This document shows, one piece after another, positions 46,048 to 55,062 of a stretch of DNA of 64,000 nt. The position numbers and the translations under genes were made by a program. The notes beneath the pieces are model-generated. The model saw nothing but the letters and a program-made list of their open reading frames with translations. It had not been told where the DNA came from and made no database searches. Origin of the DNA: Ruegeria faecimaris (GTDB lineage: Bacteria; Pseudomonadota; Alphaproteobacteria; Rhodobacterales; Rhodobacteraceae); contig NZ_FXTE01000001.1 of the NCBI RefSeq assembly GCF_900182615.1, positions 496,001-560,000 of the forward strand, written 5' to 3'. Position 1 is the first letter of the stretch; the number at the start of each line of letters is the position of its first letter.

Positions 46048-46665
46048 TCAGTTGGTTGCGACATCAACAATGTCGTAGCCTGCGGTAAACCCGGACAAAG
46101 ACAGGTCAAGTTCGATCACCTGATCCGGCGCGGGCGCTGGAACGATGGTCAAAGTCGCCTTGCTGCCCTGCTTCATTGCGTCGATATCCCCTTGGGTCAG
46201 GCCGATTTGGGCAACACAGCCAACAGGGTTACAAAACGAATAGTTGTAGCGTTTGGCAGGCGCCCCGTCGATTGAGAGGGTCAGCTGCGCTTGCAACAGT
46301 GTTTCAAGCGGAACCAAGATATTTGCTCCGGCTACAGCCGAACCGCCTTCGGGTAGGCGGAACATGGAAAACTCAGCCATAGGCACATCTTGCGGGCCAT
46401 TTATGACCTGTAGCAGCGAACACAGATCTTTGCCCGCGTTCATCTTCAAACAGTTCAGGCTCCAGTCTCCGAATTTTTCTTTGTCATAGCGCTGTCCGAC
46501 CTTGACGGTTTCATCGACCGGCTGCCCCAGGTCGAGACCATTGTCCACCTGCTCGGTCGTAGGGGATTCGGTGGCAGGTTCTGTCGTGTCGGTGGTCTCT
46601 TGCGCCAGGGCGGCGCCGTTGAAAAGAAAAGCTGCCGCAACAAGCTTTATCGGTGTCCTGAACAT
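46048..46665 (-). CDS. Invasion-associated locus B (IalB) family periplasmic protein
   Basis: A 205-residue protein from the ATG at 46665 with signal peptide ending ALA, then a low-complexity Thr/Glu/Pro linker (about 22-45) and the IalB domain. FGDWSLNCLK, KDLCSLLQVI and SFCNPVGCVAQIGL give four conserved cysteines, likely two disulfides. The family name comes from Bartonella; in free-living alphaproteobacteria the role is unknown and periplasmic. It is transcribed alone, with a long upstream region that contains strong hairpins. Confidence 0.88.
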   Translation of the reverse strand: MFRTPIKLVAAAFLFNGAALAQETTDTTEPATESPTTEQVDNGLDLGQPVDETVKVGQRYDKEKFGDWSLNCLKMNAGKDLCSLLQVINGPQDVPMAEFSMFRLPEGGSAVAGANILVPLETLLQAQLTLSIDGAPAKRYNYSFCNPVGCVAQIGLTQGDIDAMKQGSKATLTIVPAPAPDQVIELDLSLSGFTAGYDIVDVATN

Positions 46666-46800
46666 AATTGCCTCGTGATTGTTGATGTGGCTTTTCGCTG
46701 GGTCTAGCACCACTGGCGCGCAGTGTCAGGCATTATGCAGCGTAAAAAGACAGAAGTGATCGGAATCTCGCCTGAGGCCCCGTGGGCAATACGTGTGGCC

Positions 46801-46874
46801 AAGAAAAAAGGGAGCCGGTGGAGCGGCTCCCTTTCATGAATTTTTCTCCCCGTCGGACCGGCCGACTTAATTAT
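46801..46874 (-). ncRNA. Candidate small RNA B (or ialB leader) ending in a terminator
   Basis: On the minus strand a weak promoter-like pair (TTGACC at 46909-46904, 17-base spacer, TAACGT at 46886-46881) precedes about 75 bases with a small GTCGG/CCGAC stem. It ends in a perfect 10-bp stem AAAGGGAGCC / GGCTCCCTTT and six T. The terminator stands 136 bases before the ialB start, so it could instead be an attenuator. Confidence 0.35.
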
Positions 46875-46943
46875 GAGCAGACGTTACGAGAGGGCGGCGC
46901 GATGGTCAACTGCTAACCTGAAAATTTAATTATGAAGCTATGG

Positions 46944-47000
46944 TGGAAAAAGGGCCGCGCGTGAACGCGCGGCCAGTCGACAGGGAGGAAGTTTGTTGAC
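46944..47000 (-). ncRNA. Candidate small RNA A with CTTCCTCCCTG motif and terminator (5' end unknown)
   Basis: On the minus strand, the anti-Shine-Dalgarno-like CTTCCTCCCTG (46991-46981) precedes a perfect 9-bp stem GGCCGCGCG / CGCGCGGCC with a TTCA loop (46974-46953). C and TTTTT follow. C/U-rich motifs of this sort occur in alphaproteobacterial trans-acting RNAs (CcsR type). The 5' end and promoter cannot be placed. Confidence 0.35.
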
Positions 47001-47098
47001 CGCGCAATTCTCATACACGAACAACCAGAAAACTATCGCAGCCAAAGGTTAACTTTGTATGCTGGGCGGAGATCGGTAGGAAACAGGGCCTTAAGCAT

Positions 47099-48640
47099 AT
47101 GAGTGAGAACATATTTCTTGGCGGTGGTGGCGCAGATTACAGCCAACCGCAGACGTTGTCGTTGAAATACGCCAACCGCCACGGCCTGATCGCCGGTGCG
47201 ACCGGCACTGGCAAGACCGTGACGCTTCAGATCCTGGCCGAGGGGTTTTCCAAGGCCGGGGTGCCGGTGTTTCTGTCTGACGTCAAAGGTGATCTGTCTG
47301 GTTTGGCGCTGGCGGGCAGTGAAAGTCACAAGCTACATGGGGCATTTCAGAAGCGTGCCGAAACCATCGGATTCACGGATTACGAATATGCCGCTTGCCC
47401 GGTCACTTTCTGGGACCTGTTCGGTCAGCAAGGCCATCCGGTTCGAACCACAGTATCCGAGATGGGACCTTTGTTGTTGTCCAGGCTGATGGACCTGAGC
47501 GAAGCACAAGAAGGCATTGTAAACATTGCATTTCGGGTTGCCGATGAAGAAGGTATGCCCCTGTTGGATATGAAAGATCTGCAAGCCCTGTTGGTCTGGA
47601 TCGGAGAGAACAGAGCAAATCTTTCGCTGCGCTATGGGAATGTCTCAACCGCCTCGATCGGTGCCATCCAGCGACGGTTATTGGTTCTTGAAAATCAAGG
47701 GGGCACCAATCTGTTTGGCGAACCTGCCCTGGAACTGGCCGATCTTATGCGCACCGATGCCAACGGGAATGGCATGGTGAACATCCTGGCCTCTGACAAG
47801 CTGATGGGATCACCTCGTCTGTATGCGACGTTCCTGTTATGGCTGCTGAGCGAACTGTTTGAAGAGTTGCCCGAAGTCGGCGATCCGGACAAACCCAAGC
47901 TGGTATTTTTCTTTGACGAAGCGCATCTGTTGTTCGAAGACGCGCCCAAAGTGCTTGTGGACAAGGTCGAGCAGGTCGCCCGCCTTATCCGATCAAAGGG
48001 CGTAGGGGTCTATTTCATCTCGCAAAACCCGGCAGACATCCCAGAAGACATTCTGGGTCAGTTGGGTAACCGGGTACAGCATGCTTTGCGAGCTTTCACC
48101 GCCCGAGACAGGAAAAACCTTCGCCTTGCGGCTGAAACCTACCGCGAGAATCCAACCTTTGATACTGAGGCCGCCATCCGTGAGGTTGGCGTGGGCGAGG
48201 CGGTTACATCCATGCTGCAAAAGAAAGGGGTTCCGGGCATCGTCGAACGCACTTTTATCCGTCCCCCTGGGTCACAGTTGGGGCCGATTACCGCTGCCGA
48301 ACGGCAAACGGTAATGAATGCGTCTCCGATGAAAGGCAAATACGAAACCCGCATAGATCGCAGATCAGCCTTTGAGATGCTCCAGGCGCGGACTGATGCC
48401 GCAGCACAGGCCGCAGCCGAGGCAGAAGAACAGCTTGAGTCTCAATCGATTGCAGAACGCGAATTTGCCACGGCTCGCCGATACTCAGGTAGCAAAGTAT
48501 CGCGGTCTTCTTCGCGGATCGTGCGAAAGAAGGACACCTTTGCCACCGCCATGAGCGAGGCCGTCATTAAAGAGCTTAAGGGAACAACCGGGCGCAGGAT
48601 CGTCCGAGGCATTCTGGGCGGGTTATTTCGTAATCGTTGA
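47099..48640 (+). CDS. HerA-like helicase/ATPase (DUF853 family)
   Basis: A 513-residue ATPase with Walker A GATGTGKT (33-40), Walker [14 protein letters not shown], the ISQNPADIP sensor region and an arginine-rich C-terminus (about 455-513). It matches the DUF853/YjgR branch of HerA-FtsK ATPases. The C-terminal insert is alanine/glutamate-rich and coiled-coil-like ([16 protein letters not shown]). Its role is unknown, possibly DNA translocation. No NurA nuclease is adjacent. Confidence 0.92.
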   Translation: MSENIFLGGGGADYSQPQTLSLKYANRHGLIAGATGTGKTVTLQILAEGFSKAGVPVFLSDVKGDLSGLALAGSESHKLHGAFQKRAETIGFTDYEYAACPVTFWDLFGQQGHPVRTTVSEMGPLLLSRLMDLSEAQEGIVNIAFRVADEEGMPLLDMKDLQALLVWIGENRANLSLRYGNVSTASIGAIQRRLLVLENQGGTNLFGEPALELADLMRTDANGNGMVNILASDKLMGSPRLYATFLLWLLSELFEELPEVGDPDKPKLVFFFDEAHLLFEDAPKVLVDKVEQVARLIRSKGVGVYFISQNPADIPEDILGQLGNRVQHALRAFTARDRKNLRLAAETYRENPTFDTEAAIREVGVGEAVTSMLQKKGVPGIVERTFIRPPGSQLGPITAAERQTVMNASPMKGKYETRIDRRSAFEMLQARTDAAAQAAAEAEEQLESQSIAEREFATARRYSGSKVSRSSSRIVRKKDTFATAMSEAVIKELKGTTGRRIVRGILGGLFRNR

Positions 48641-48646
48641 ATGGCG

Positions 48647-48667
48647 GGCCGGGCTGATTGCCCGGCC
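48647..48667. terminator. GC hairpin after herA
   Basis: A perfect 8-bp stem GGCCGGGC / GCCCGGCC with a 5-base loop between converging genes. No T-tract follows on either strand. Confidence 0.5.
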
Positions 48668-48676
48668 ACACAACGG

Positions 48677-48928
48677 TCACTTCAGACGGCGTTGGCCTTC
48701 TTGTCTGCAATATGCATCAGCCTCGGGGACGGACATTTTTGTTGCCGGAAAGTCGATTGCCCGGTCCCAGTCCACGCGGTTCTGCCGGTAGAGCTGGCAT
48801 GTTACCACGCCCTTGGGGGTCTGGACTTTGACCGGAGTGGTTTCCAGATCTTTTGGTGACGGAATACATGCGGTCAAAGAGGCAAGAACCGGCAACAGAA
48901 TGAGTGTCTTTGTAAGAGTGGTTTTCAT
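48677..48928 (-). CDS. Small lipoprotein, hypothetical
   Basis: An 83-residue protein with a type II signal peptide and lipobox LTAC (Cys21). The mature part (about 62 residues) has two further cysteines, in VVTCQLYRQNR and AYCRQEGQRR, possibly a disulfide. There is no recognised family. It is single, converging on herA; 176 bases without features separate it from livM. Confidence 0.7.
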   Translation of the reverse strand: MKTTLTKTLILLPVLASLTACIPSPKDLETTPVKVQTPKGVVTCQLYRQNRVDWDRAIDFPATKMSVPEADAYCRQEGQRRLK

Positions 48929-49104
48929 CGGTGTTTTCTATTCCCTGCGGGCAAATGGTAGTAGTCTGCACAAAGGCAAATATTTGGTGAACACGACTGT
49001 GAAACTTGTCAGGCCGATGAGTTGCTCTAGTAAGTTCCTCACTCAAAAGCAAGAAACCGCACCAATTTCTTGACGCGGTTCCATATATTGGAGGTTCTGT
49101 GGCC

Positions 49105-50547
49105 CTATTTCTCGGGGATCAGCCCTCTTGGACTGAATCTAAGAACAATCAGCAGAATCAACCCCATCGTGAACAGTCGCATATGGGCCGCGCTGTCGAT
49201 CAGATGCGTCTTGAGCGCACTGCCATCGGGCATTCCGGACGTGATCAGGTTCATAAGCCACAACCCAATCGGTTCGACCTGGACCCACAGGAACCAGATG
49301 AGGAATGCGCCCAGCACAGCACCAAAGTTGTTGCCCGATCCGCCCACGATCACCATGACCCAGACCAGAAATGTAAAGCGCAGAGGGTTATAGGTACCCG
49401 GCGTCAACTGCCCGTCCAGCGTTGTCATCATCGCGCCCGCGATACCGCAGATGGCAGAGCCCAGAACGAAGATTTGCAAATGGCGGCGGGTGACATCTTT
49501 ACCCATCGCCTCGGCTGCAACCTCGTTGTCACGGATGGCGCGCATCATGCGGCCCCAGGGGCTGCGCAGCGCCATCTGGGCCATCCACAGCAGGATCAGA
49601 AGAACAACCATGAACAGCAGGGAATAGCCCAGCTTGACCGACAGGGTCGAGGCGATGACAGGGTCCAGCCCAAACCAATCGGCACGGGCAATGAAGGATG
49701 GATCCTGCTGCAGCTCAACCTCATAGCCGACCACGGGCGAGGGGCGCGGGATGCCGTAGACATTCTTGACACCTCGGGCCAGCCAGTCCTCGTTTTTCAT
49801 GATTGCGATGATGATTTCGGCAATCCCAAGCGTCGCAATCGCCAGATAGTCCGAGCGCAGGCCAAGGGCTGTTTTGCCGATCAACCAAGCAGCACCGGCG
49901 GCCAACACGCCGCCCGCTGGCCAAGCCAGCAGAACCGGCAGATTCAACCCGCCAAGGTTGCCCGCAACGGCTGGGTCAATGGCTTCGACACCAGCAACGC
50001 TGGGGTCAAACACTGCACGGTAAATGAAAAACCCGGCGATCAGAATGGCGACGATGGCAATCGTCTGTACACGGCCCCTCGGCATTTTTGTTGCCACCAG
50101 AACCGCCGCAACGACGGTCGCAGCCCCCAACAGCAACGAAAGGACGATCCCGTATCCTCCGGATGACCACGCGCCGGGTGTCGGCGGGGTTGAGACCAGC
50201 ACAACTGCCAGCCCGCCCAGCGCAACAAAGCCCATAACACCAACGTTAAACAGGCCGGCAAAGCCCCATTGCAAGTTTACCCCAAGCGCCATGATGGCCG
50301 AGATCAGCCCCATGTTCAGGATCAGGATTGCTGTGTTCCATCCCTGCACCAAGCCAGTTGCCAGTATTAGAACGGCGACCGCAGCAAAAAGAACCGAGTT
50401 TTTCAGCCGCTCGTTGTCCGTTTGCACAGCATATCGGTACGTCCATCCTAGGGCGACCTCCGCGATTCCGGCAATCAGTCCGACGGTGCCAATAGTTGCT
50501 CCGGCGATCAGAGGAATAGCAATCGATGCAATGAGACTTAGGATCAT
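49105..50547 (-). CDS. livM: Branched-chain amino-acid-type ABC permease LivM
   Basis: A 480-residue permease, longer than most LivM (roughly 300-430). An N-terminal block of extra membrane segments precedes the LivM core, which carries WGFAGLFNVGVMGF, LGLRSDYLAIATLGIAEI and the coupling loop SPWGRMMRAIRDNEVAAEAMGKD. It ends with RFSPRGLIPEK. The start overlaps livH by 4 bases. It is the last gene of the operon, in the inner membrane. Confidence 0.92.
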   Translation of the reverse strand: MILSLIASIAIPLIAGATIGTVGLIAGIAEVALGWTYRYAVQTDNERLKNSVLFAAVAVLILATGLVQGWNTAILILNMGLISAIMALGVNLQWGFAGLFNVGVMGFVALGGLAVVLVSTPPTPGAWSSGGYGIVLSLLLGAATVVAAVLVATKMPRGRVQTIAIVAILIAGFFIYRAVFDPSVAGVEAIDPAVAGNLGGLNLPVLLAWPAGGVLAAGAAWLIGKTALGLRSDYLAIATLGIAEIIIAIMKNEDWLARGVKNVYGIPRPSPVVGYEVELQQDPSFIARADWFGLDPVIASTLSVKLGYSLLFMVVLLILLWMAQMALRSPWGRMMRAIRDNEVAAEAMGKDVTRRHLQIFVLGSAICGIAGAMMTTLDGQLTPGTYNPLRFTFLVWVMVIVGGSGNNFGAVLGAFLIWFLWVQVEPIGLWLMNLITSGMPDGSALKTHLIDSAAHMRLFTMGLILLIVLRFSPRGLIPEK

Positions 50548-51554
50548 ACCGCTTTCCCCTTAAACAGACCTGTGGGCTTAAACAGAAGCACGATAAGCAA
50601 GATAACAAAGCTGACCGCGAATTTGTAATCGGTGGAAAGGAATTGGACCAACCCCGAAGGCTCCAGATGTTCCGGTGCCAGATAGGTCAGCACCTTTTTC
50701 CACGCATAGGTGATCGTCACCTCGGAAAACGCGATGATGAACCCGCCCGCGATAGCGCCCAGCGGGTTGCCGAGGCCGCCGACGATGGCCGAAGCGAAGA
50801 TCGGCAGCAGAAGCTGGAAATAGACAAAGGGCTTAAAGCTCTTGTCCAACCCGTAAAGCACACCCGCAGTTGTCGCCAGCGCCGCGACAAGGATCCAAGT
50901 GATCATCACCACACGTTCAGGGTTGATGCCGGACAGCAGCGCCAGATCCTCGTTATCCGAATAAGCGCGCATCGACTTGCCGGTGCGGGTTTTGTTCAAA
51001 AACCAGAACAAAAGTGCCACGGCGACTACGGCCACAACCACAGTGATGCCCTGAGAGGTCTTGATCGCCAACCCCTCACGCAACCCGGTCATCGCCTTGA
51101 ATTCCCGCGCTGAAACGATGAACCGCTCACCGTCCGAGAACCTTTGATCATCCGGCCCGATTATGAACCGCACCAGCCCGTTCATGATGAACATCACACC
51201 CATCGAGACGATCACCAGAATGACCGGCTTGGCCTTTTGTTCCCGGTAGAAACGGTAAACCATCCGATCCGTGATCAGAACCAGAACGATACAGCCCAGA
51301 ATGGCAAAGGGCAGGGCCAGCAGAGCGGTTGGCAGCGGCCCGAAACTGACCCCGGCGGCCTGCAGGCCCCATGTGACCAGCACGGCGATCATCGCACCAA
51401 AGGCCATCGTGTCGCCATGGGCAAAGTTCGAGAACCGCAGGATGCCATAGATTAACGTCACCCCCAACGCGCCCAGCGCCAACTGGCTGCCATAGGCGAT
51501 TGCGGGAACAAGGACGAAGTTGGAGAGCGCCACAAGGGCGTTGAGGAAGTCCAT
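50544..51554 (-). CDS. livH: Branched-chain amino-acid-type ABC permease LivH
   Basis: A 336-residue permease from the ATG at 51554 (MDFLNALVALSNFVLVPAIA); a start 24 bases earlier lies inside the preceding gene. It has eight or so membrane helices, YGILRFSNFAHGDTMAFGAM near the N-terminus, the coupling loop KTRTGKSMRAYSDNEDLALL, and KPTGLFKG at the end. Its start overlaps the stop of the inserted secreted-protein gene by one base. Confidence 0.93.
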   Translation of the reverse strand: MDFLNALVALSNFVLVPAIAYGSQLALGALGVTLIYGILRFSNFAHGDTMAFGAMIAVLVTWGLQAAGVSFGPLPTALLALPFAILGCIVLVLITDRMVYRFYREQKAKPVILVIVSMGVMFIMNGLVRFIIGPDDQRFSDGERFIVSAREFKAMTGLREGLAIKTSQGITVVVAVVAVALLFWFLNKTRTGKSMRAYSDNEDLALLSGINPERVVMITWILVAALATTAGVLYGLDKSFKPFVYFQLLLPIFASAIVGGLGNPLGAIAGGFIIAFSEVTITYAWKKVLTYLAPEHLEPSGLVQFLSTDYKFAVSFVILLIVLLFKPTGLFKGKAV

Positions 51555-51979
51555 TAGTTTTGATTCTCCGCTTCGCAAAAACCTTCAACTGACCTTGTCA
51601 GTAGTTTGTCGCGTCCAACCAATGTTTCACTTAAGATTGCAGTTCCAAGTTCATAGTTGGGTTTGTCCGCATTAAAAACGCCTTGAAACACGTCGAGCCT
51701 TGGGCTGCCAATGTCTGGGCCATAGGCGAATACCGAAAGTATTGGATCATGCGTGACCCGAATATGCGACCAGTCACTAGTTGGGTATTCTAAGCCATTT
51801 TCGTGCCAGATTAATTGGTGCTCTGTTTCAGAAAGCATCACATTTCGTTGATTCTCAAACCTACAAAGAAGCACAATTTCTGATTCAGTTTGTTTTGATT
51901 GAAGTATCGCGCTCTCAGCAGAAGCGACGGTTACAAAAAGACAGACGAAAAAGGCGGCGAGACAGCTAAATCTATTCAT
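51554..51979 (-). CDS. Secreted hypothetical protein inserted in the liv operon
   Basis: A 141-residue protein from the ATG at 51979 (GGGGGG 6 bases upstream; a GTG at 51985 overlapping the livF stop is possible). Signal peptide MNRFSCLAAFFVCLFVTVASA, then a mature domain with two cysteines (LLCRFENQ and EGFCEAEN at the end) and no recognised family. It is coupled to livH by a one-base overlap (TAATG) and lies 2 bases from livF. Its A/T-richer codons differ from the GC-rich liv genes on either side, suggesting later insertion. Confidence 0.75.
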   Translation of the reverse strand: MNRFSCLAAFFVCLFVTVASAESAILQSKQTESEIVLLCRFENQRNVMLSETEHQLIWHENGLEYPTSDWSHIRVTHDPILSVFAYGPDIGSPRLDVFQGVFNADKPNYELGTAILSETLVGRDKLLTRSVEGFCEAENQN

Positions 51980-51981
51980 CC

Positions 51982-52812
51982 TCACCCCCCCAAGAAACTC
52001 TTACGAACCTCTGGATCGGCCAGCAGTTCCTTGCCCGTGCCGGTATAGGCATTCCGCCCCTGAACCAGCACATATCCCTTGTCGGCGATCTCCAACGCCT
52101 GACGAGCGTTCTGCTCAACCATCAGGATCGGCAACCCAGTGCGCGAGACCTCGATGATCCGATCGAAAAGCTCATCCATCACGATGGGCGAGACACCAGC
52201 AGTCGGTTCGTCCAACATCAGCACTTTGGGCTGGGTCATCAGCGCGCGGCCCACGGCAACCTGTTGGCGCTGACCGCCTGACAGCTCTCCGGCTGCCTGG
52301 TTGCGTTTGTCGCGGAGGATGGGGAAGAGGTCATAGACCTGCTCCATCGTGTCCGAGAAATCATCACGGCGGATAAAGGCACCCATCTCAAGGTTCTCTT
52401 CCACCGTCATCGACGTAAAGATGTTCGAGGTCTGAGGAACAAAGCCCATCCCCTTGATCACCCGATCCTGGGGCGACAGGTTGGTGATGTCTTCTCCGTC
52501 CAGTCGCACAGATCCCGCGCGGACATCCAGCATCCCAAACACGGCCTTCATTGCAGTGGATTTACCGGCGCCGTTGGGGCCAACGATTACAGCGATTTCA
52601 CCGGCGTCGACGGAAATCGTGCAATCATGCAGGATATCCGGGCCCTTGCCGTAGCCTCCGGTCATGGTGTCGCCGATCAGGAATGGGCCACCTTCGACGC
52701 GGTGCGTCTTTCCGCTTTTGCGATGTGCGGGCGTCATTGTGCCCATGCCGTGTGTATTGGTGATCGAGGCATCCTTGTTGCCGTGGTCATCCTGATAAGG
52801 ATTATCGCTCAT
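51982..52812 (-). CDS. livF: Branched-chain amino-acid-type ABC ATPase LivF
   Basis: A 276-residue ATPase with an atypical polar N-terminal extension of about 45 residues (MSDNPYQDDHGNKDASI...). Walker A is GPNGAGKST (about 78-86), Q-loop VPQTSNIF, signature LSGGQRQQVAVG, Walker B MLDEPTAGVSP, H-loop VEQN. It has all motifs intact. The start overlaps livG by 4 bases. Together with LivG it drives LivHM. Confidence 0.93.
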   Translation of the reverse strand: MSDNPYQDDHGNKDASITNTHGMGTMTPAHRKSGKTHRVEGGPFLIGDTMTGGYGKGPDILHDCTISVDAGEIAVIVGPNGAGKSTAMKAVFGMLDVRAGSVRLDGEDITNLSPQDRVIKGMGFVPQTSNIFTSMTVEENLEMGAFIRRDDFSDTMEQVYDLFPILRDKRNQAAGELSGGQRQQVAVGRALMTQPKVLMLDEPTAGVSPIVMDELFDRIIEVSRTGLPILMVEQNARQALEIADKGYVLVQGRNAYTGTGKELLADPEVRKSFLGG

Positions 52813-53597
52813 GCCCCGGCCTCCAGCTTGTCTTTGTTCTTCAGGCCGGTGCCCAGATAGGCTTCGATCACATGCTCATTGGCTTTGATCTCGTCCAGAG
52901 TGCCCTGGGCCAGAACCTTGCCCTCGGCCATACAAATGACCGGGTCGCAGATTTTGCCGATGAAATCCATGTCGTGTTCGATGACCACAAACGTATAGCC
53001 GCGTTCCTTGTTCAGGCGCAGGATTGTGTCGGCGATGGTCATCAGCAGGGTGCGGTTCACACCCGCGCCGACCTCGTCCAGAAACACGATCTTGGCGTCG
53101 ACCATCATGGTACGGCCAAGTTCCAGCAGCTTTTTCTGCCCGCCCGAGACCTGACCGGCCTTGTGATCGGCCAGATGTTCGATGGTCAGAAACTCCAACA
53201 CCTCATCGGCCTTAGCCATTAACGCGCGCTCTTCATTAGCGATGCGTTTGCGGCCGAACCAGGTGTTCCAAAGTGATTCCCCGGATTGCGCGCCGGGCAC
53301 CATCATCAGGTTCTCTCGGCAACTCATCGAGGAAAACTCATGCGCGATCTGAAAAGTGCGCAGCAGACCTTTGTGAAACAGATCGTGTGGTGGCAAGCCG
53401 GTTATGTCCTCGCCATCCATGAACACGCGTCCAGAGGTGGGCGGGAGTACACCCGCGATCACGTTGAACAGAGTTGTCTTTCCGGCCCCGTTCGGCCCAA
53501 TCAGGCCGGTGATCGAACCCTTCTGGATTTCCAGCGATGCCCCATCCACCGCATGAAACCCGCCGAAATGCTTATGCACGTCCTCGACGACGATCAT
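52809..53597 (-). CDS. livG: Branched-chain amino-acid-type ABC ATPase LivG
   Basis: A 262-residue ATPase: Walker A GPNGAGKTT (about 34-42), Q-loop RTFQIAHEF, signature VSGGQKKLLELG, Walker B VFLDEVGAGVN, H-loop VIEHDMDF. The residue after the catalytic Glu is Val rather than the Pro of the usual LDEPAAGLN. The C-terminal LivG tail (EAYLGTGLKNKDKLEAGA) is present. It is first of the livGF-x-livHM block downstream of the binding-protein gene. Confidence 0.92.
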   Translation of the reverse strand: MIVVEDVHKHFGGFHAVDGASLEIQKGSITGLIGPNGAGKTTLFNVIAGVLPPTSGRVFMDGEDITGLPPHDLFHKGLLRTFQIAHEFSSMSCRENLMMVPGAQSGESLWNTWFGRKRIANEERALMAKADEVLEFLTIEHLADHKAGQVSGGQKKLLELGRTMMVDAKIVFLDEVGAGVNRTLLMTIADTILRLNKERGYTFVVIEHDMDFIGKICDPVICMAEGKVLAQGTLDEIKANEHVIEAYLGTGLKNKDKLEAGA

Positions 53598-53672
53598 CTT
53601 TTCCCCTAGCCGCCGTTTTCGGCGTTCTTGTTTTCACACCCTCATTGAAGAGGTGCGGTCTTTTTTCACTGA

Positions 53673-53701
53673 AGCAGCCCGGACACAAGGTCCGGGCTGC
53701 T
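53673..53701. terminator. Hairpin between the binding-protein gene and livG
   Basis: A perfect 11-bp stem AGCAGCCCGGA (53673-53683) / TCCGGGCTGCT (53691-53701) with a 7-base loop. Minus-strand transcripts from the binding-protein gene cross it before livG. It has no strong T-tract in that direction, so it may act as a 3' stabiliser or partial terminator that keeps the binding protein in excess. Confidence 0.6.
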
Positions 53702-53727
53702 TATTTTCAGGTCTTCTTAGGCCAAAA

Positions 53728-54909
53728 TCAACGGAAGTTGACGGTCTTGTTTTCGCCGTCGGTGACTTCGATCTCGCGATATGAACCTGCGCTTTCTCCG
53801 GGGCCGATCAGCTCAACGCCGGACGCGCCGACATAGTCGATGTCCTGACCAGCGGCCAACAGTTCCAGACCTTTGGCCAGCTCACCCGGATAGATCTTCT
53901 CACCTGGAGCGTTGGCAACATCTAGGATCTTGCTGCCATAGTCGGCCGGGTTGGTCGAACCAGCGGCCTGCATCGCCAGCATGAACAGCGCTGCGGCGTC
54001 ATAGCTTTCAGGCGAATAGGGCGACGATCCGTCAAAACCGGCGGCTTCGGCCATGGCAAAGTACTTTTCAGCACCTTCACCACCTGAACCGGCGATCTGA
54101 CCGAACGAGCCGTTCAGGTCGGGACCGACATTTGCGGGCAGCGAGTCACCGATCATGCCGCCCGGCAAGCCGAACGTGTCGAATGCACCGCTGTCCAGCG
54201 CCGACTGAATGATGCCCAGTCCGCCCTGATCGAGATACCCGGCTACAACCAGAATGTCGCCACCGGCGGAGGCCAGCGCGCCAACTTCGGCCGAGTAGTC
54301 CGCTTTGCCATCTTCATGCGCTGCCACGATTGTGACTTCGCCGCCCGATGCCTCGAACGAGGACTGGATCGCGTCTGCCAGACCCTTGCCATAGTCGTTG
54401 TTGGTGTAGGTCAGTGCGATTGAAGTGATACCGCGATCATTCAGGATATCTGCCATCACTTGACCTTCACGCGCATCCGAAGGGGCGGTGCGGAAGAACA
54501 GGCCGTTATCCTCCATGGTCGACAGGCCGGGCGAGGTCGCCGAGGGCGAGATCATGACCATCCCGTTCGGGATCGCGACATTCTGCAGGATCGCTCCGGT
54601 CACGCCAGAGCAGTCACCGCCAATGATGCCGGCAACGCCGTCGGCAATCATGCGTTCACCGTTCGAGGTGGACAGGCCGTTGTCGATACAGCCGGTATCA
54701 GCGCGCGATGCGGTGACGGTCGAGCCATCCAGCAGTTTGCCGGATTCGGTGACTTCGGCCATCGCCATCTCGGCGCCTGAACCCATAGCGGGTGCCAGCG
54801 ATTCAATCGGTCCGGTAAAGCCGAACAGAACACCCAATGTGACGTCTTCGGCCATAGCTGCGCCCGAAAGAAGGGCGGTTGCTGCAGTTGCTGTAAGCAG
54901 CTTTTTCAT
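53728..54909 (-). CDS. Periplasmic binding protein of the Liv-type ABC importer (Peripla_BP_6)
   Basis: A 393-residue protein from the ATG at 54909 with GGGAG 9 bases upstream. The signal peptide ends GAAMA. The mature part starts DVTLGVLFGFTGPIESLAPA, a Leu/Ile/Val-binding-protein-like fold with GGDCSGVTGAI, SPSATSPGLS and LTYTNNDYGKGLADA. Ligand specificity is not certain; Liv-type systems also take up amides and other amino acids. It is first gene of the importer operon, separated from livG by the hairpin at 53673. Confidence 0.92.
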   Translation of the reverse strand: MKKLLTATAATALLSGAAMAEDVTLGVLFGFTGPIESLAPAMGSGAEMAMAEVTESGKLLDGSTVTASRADTGCIDNGLSTSNGERMIADGVAGIIGGDCSGVTGAILQNVAIPNGMVMISPSATSPGLSTMEDNGLFFRTAPSDAREGQVMADILNDRGITSIALTYTNNDYGKGLADAIQSSFEASGGEVTIVAAHEDGKADYSAEVGALASAGGDILVVAGYLDQGGLGIIQSALDSGAFDTFGLPGGMIGDSLPANVGPDLNGSFGQIAGSGGEGAEKYFAMAEAAGFDGSSPYSPESYDAAALFMLAMQAAGSTNPADYGSKILDVANAPGEKIYPGELAKGLELLAAGQDIDYVGASGVELIGPGESAGSYREIEVTDGENKTVNFR

Positions 54910-55062
54910 ATGGTTACTCCCAGTTGTGAACGTATTCGTTCTGGGCACGACCCTAGGCAAGCTGTTCGAAAAAGAAAAGTCCTAACGCAAACGTGTTTTT
55001 GTGGCGCACAGTTCTAGTTGTTCAGATGTGCCCGGCGCGGTGTTTTCGGTAAGGAGAACGAG

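Larger units (their letters stand above)
46666..47098. other. 433-base intergenic region with tandem minus-strand hairpins
   Basis: No convincing ORF. It holds two strong hairpins, each followed by a T-tract on the minus strand (46801-46834 and 46944-46974), two near-copies of a TTAATTATGA stretch (about 46868 and 46926), and the presumed promoters of ialB and herA. Confidence 0.7.

Noticed and set aside
46993-47052. Tiny plus-strand TTG-start ORF behind GGGAGGAAG
   Set aside because: Only 19 codons with a rare start; the purine-rich stretch is better explained as the complement of the candidate RNA motif or chance.
49099-50166. 355-codon plus-strand ORF opposite livM
   Set aside because: Antisense shadow; translation is Gln/Asp/His-rich without any domain.
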